Of a stretch of 64,000 bases of DNA, positions 62,958 through 64,000 are shown in pieces; position 1 is the first letter of the stretch, and every line of letters begins with the position of its first letter. The translations under genes and the position numbers were made by a program. The notes under the pieces were generated by a model. That model worked only from the letters and a program-made list of their open reading frames with translations. It was not told where the DNA came from and did no database searches. Origin of the DNA: Hydractinia symbiolongicarpus (taxonomy: Eukaryota > Cnidaria > Hydrozoa > Anthoathecata > Hydractiniidae); the NCBI RefSeq assembly GCF_029227915.1, contig NC_079880.1, positions 5,954,001-6,018,000 on the forward strand. Direction: 5' to 3'.

Positions 62958-64000
62958 AGTACGGGATTTACGGGAAGTCGCGGGTTTTCGTTTGCCGGCG
63001 ATTAAACTTCTTTTATTCAGCGTTTCATCAAAAATGAAAATATTTTTAAATACTACAAGTCTCATGGGCTTTAGTGGTGAAATAATAATTTAAAAAATCG
63101 TTTTGGAAATGAGTTTACTCACAGGGTACTTTCTTTGTATACATTCGACTATACGGGCCAAGCCTGGGATTTATGGGAAATCGCGGGTTTTCGTTTGCCG
63201 GCGATTAAACCACTTTTATTAAGCGTCTCATCAAAAATGAAAACATTTCTGAAAACTACAAGTCTCATGCGTTTTAGTGGTGAAAAAATAATTTAAAAAT
63301 TCGTTCGGGAAATGAGTTTACTCACAGGGTACTTTCTTTGTATACATTCGACTATACGGGCCAAGCCCGGGATTTACGGGAAATCGCGGGATTTCGTTTG
63401 CCGGCGATTAAACCTCTTTCATTAAGCGTCTCATCAAAAATAAAAACATTTTTGAAAACTACAAGTCTCATGCGTTTTAGTGGTGAAAATTAATTTAAAA
63501 TATCGTTTGGGAAATGAGTTTACTCCCTGGGTACTTTCTTTGTATACTTTTGACTATACGGGCCGAGTCCGGGATTTACGGGAAATCGCGGGTTTTCGTT
63601 TGCCGGCGATTAAACAACTTTCATTAAGCGTCTCATCAAAAATGAAAACATTTATGAAAACTACAAGTCTCATGCGTTTTAGTGGTGAAAAAAAAATTTA
63701 AAAAATCGTTCGGGAAATGAGTTTACTCCCTGGGTACCTTCTTTGTATACATTCGACTATACGGGCCAAGCCCGGGATTTACGGGAAATCGCGGGATTTC
63801 GTTTGCCGGCGATTAAACCTCTTTTATTAAGAGTCTCATCAAAAATGAAAACATTTTTGAAAACTGCAAGTCTCATGCGTTTTAGTGGTGAAAAGATAAT
63901 TGAAAAAATCGTTTCGGAAATGCGTTTACTCACAGGGTACTTTCTTTGTATACATTCGACTATACGGGCCAAGCCCGGGATTTACGGGAAATCGCGGGTT
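62958..64000 (+). repeat. Right-edge units, with a further copy starting near 63,560
   Basis: Units at 62,958-63,300 resemble 54,030-54,370 (gagtacggg with gaagtcg, then gccaagcctgggatttatgg). From about 63,560 to the window end the sequence matches 62,141-62,581 at +1,419 bp. The array clearly continues beyond base 64,000. Confidence 0.8.

Larger units (their letters stand above)
1..64000 (+). repeat. 202-203-bp satellite, continuous head-to-tail array (about 316 units)
   Basis: Every part of the window aligns to one unit of 202-203 bp. The spacing of the anchor gggaaatgagttta is constant, and the block periods found here divide to 202.6-203 bp (for example 8,313/41, 2,839/14, 1,419/7). Fixed landmarks in each unit, in order, are: an A-run plus tcgtt, a ggtac box, gtatac, actatacgggcc, a CGGG-rich core, gccggc, a box around agcgtctcatc, an A/T-tract region, caagtctcatgcg, and a variable A/T linker. 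All units face the same way. No transposon, gene or unique sequence interrupts them. By hand count the consensus is about 38% GC. The layout fits eukaryotic centromeric, pericentromeric or subtelomeric satellite. The satellite family and species are not recognised. Confidence 0.97.

Noticed and set aside
1-64000. Many open frames of 60-113 codons on both strands with similar peptides (GNEF, DYTGR, FRLPAIK, SSKMKTF motifs)
   Set aside because: They follow the satellite unit and recur once per unit. The unit length is not a multiple of three, so successive copies are in different frames. Starts are often GTG or TTG, no promoter or gene context is seen, and differences do not avoid amino-acid change. 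They are by-products of an open stretch in one repeated sequence.
1-64000. CRISPR array
   Set aside because: A CRISPR needs short conserved repeats with unique spacers of about 30-40 bp. Here the whole 203-bp unit is conserved, including the parts between any short motif.
1-64000. Ribosomal DNA, tRNA or other RNA gene cluster
   Set aside because: No rRNA-like or tRNA-like segments were recognised. The 203-bp period does not correspond to a 5S rRNA gene plus spacer, because no 5S internal control region was seen.
1-64000. Transposable element or LTR insertion within the array
   Set aside because: Unit phase is kept throughout. All length changes are whole-unit or the two small deletion types described. 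No target-site duplication or foreign sequence was found.
1-64000. Telomeric repeat tracts or interstitial telomere sequence
   Set aside because: No runs of TTAGGG, TTTAGGG or TTAGG type were seen. The short G-runs present belong to the CGGG core of the unit.
1-64000. Bacterial or phage origin with tandem iterons
   Set aside because: Hundreds of 203-bp units over 64 kb without any gene do not fit iterons, which are short and few and lie beside a replication gene.

Overview
The whole 64-kb window is one tandem satellite DNA array. I found no protein-coding gene, RNA gene, mobile element, CRISPR array or unique sequence on either strand. The repeat unit is 202-203 bp. It runs head-to-tail in one orientation from base 1, which falls exactly at a unit start on the A-run before tcgtt, to base 64,000, giving about 316 units. 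Open reading frames of about 60-113 codons recur on both strands, but they are by-products of the repeat. They use GTG, TTG or internal ATG starts, have no gene context, change frame from unit to unit because 202 and 203 are not multiples of three, and vary as the DNA drifts. A eukaryotic chromosome is by far the likeliest source: centromeric, pericentromeric, subtelomeric or knob heterochromatin. I cannot name the species, and I do not recognise the unit as a published satellite.

The units differ at a limited set of diagnostic positions and are organised into higher-order blocks that can be followed by hand. From the left: 1-2.6 kb is a zone of mixed units with 405-bp dimers. 2.6-12.5 kb holds a 1,577-bp tandem duplication, a block repeated at 5,588 bp spacing, and a 1,375-bp tandem duplication; a 158-bp unit with a 45-bp deletion tags four of these copies. 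14.2-16.2 kb is a 1,013-bp duplication. 16.2-23.7 kb is built from a recurring three-unit cassette and a 1,826-bp nine-unit duplication. 23.35-39.98 kb is an 8,313-bp (41-unit) block present twice in tandem, nearly identical, with an older 3,041-bp-spaced duplication and a six-unit duplication nested inside each copy. 40.2-43.6 kb is an 8-unit versus 9-unit pair. 44.6-54.4 kb contains four-, seven- and about twelve-unit repeats, including a 307-bp 1.5-unit element seen twice. 54.8-60.6 kb is a 2,839-bp (14-unit) tandem duplication. 60-64 kb repeats at 1,623 bp, with a dimer and the start of another copy.

This pattern is what repeated unequal exchange or segmental amplification of a satellite is expected to produce, and shared or private variants allow some events to be ordered. 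Other points of interest are marked CpG richness (about 13 CpG per 203-bp unit at about 38% GC by hand count), CpG-transition polymorphism at most diagnostic sites, a run of CGGG motifs at about 10-bp spacing around a short perfect inverted repeat, and a subfamily carrying a near-miss to the CENP-B box. Block edges below were read by eye and should be taken as good to roughly 20-50 bp.
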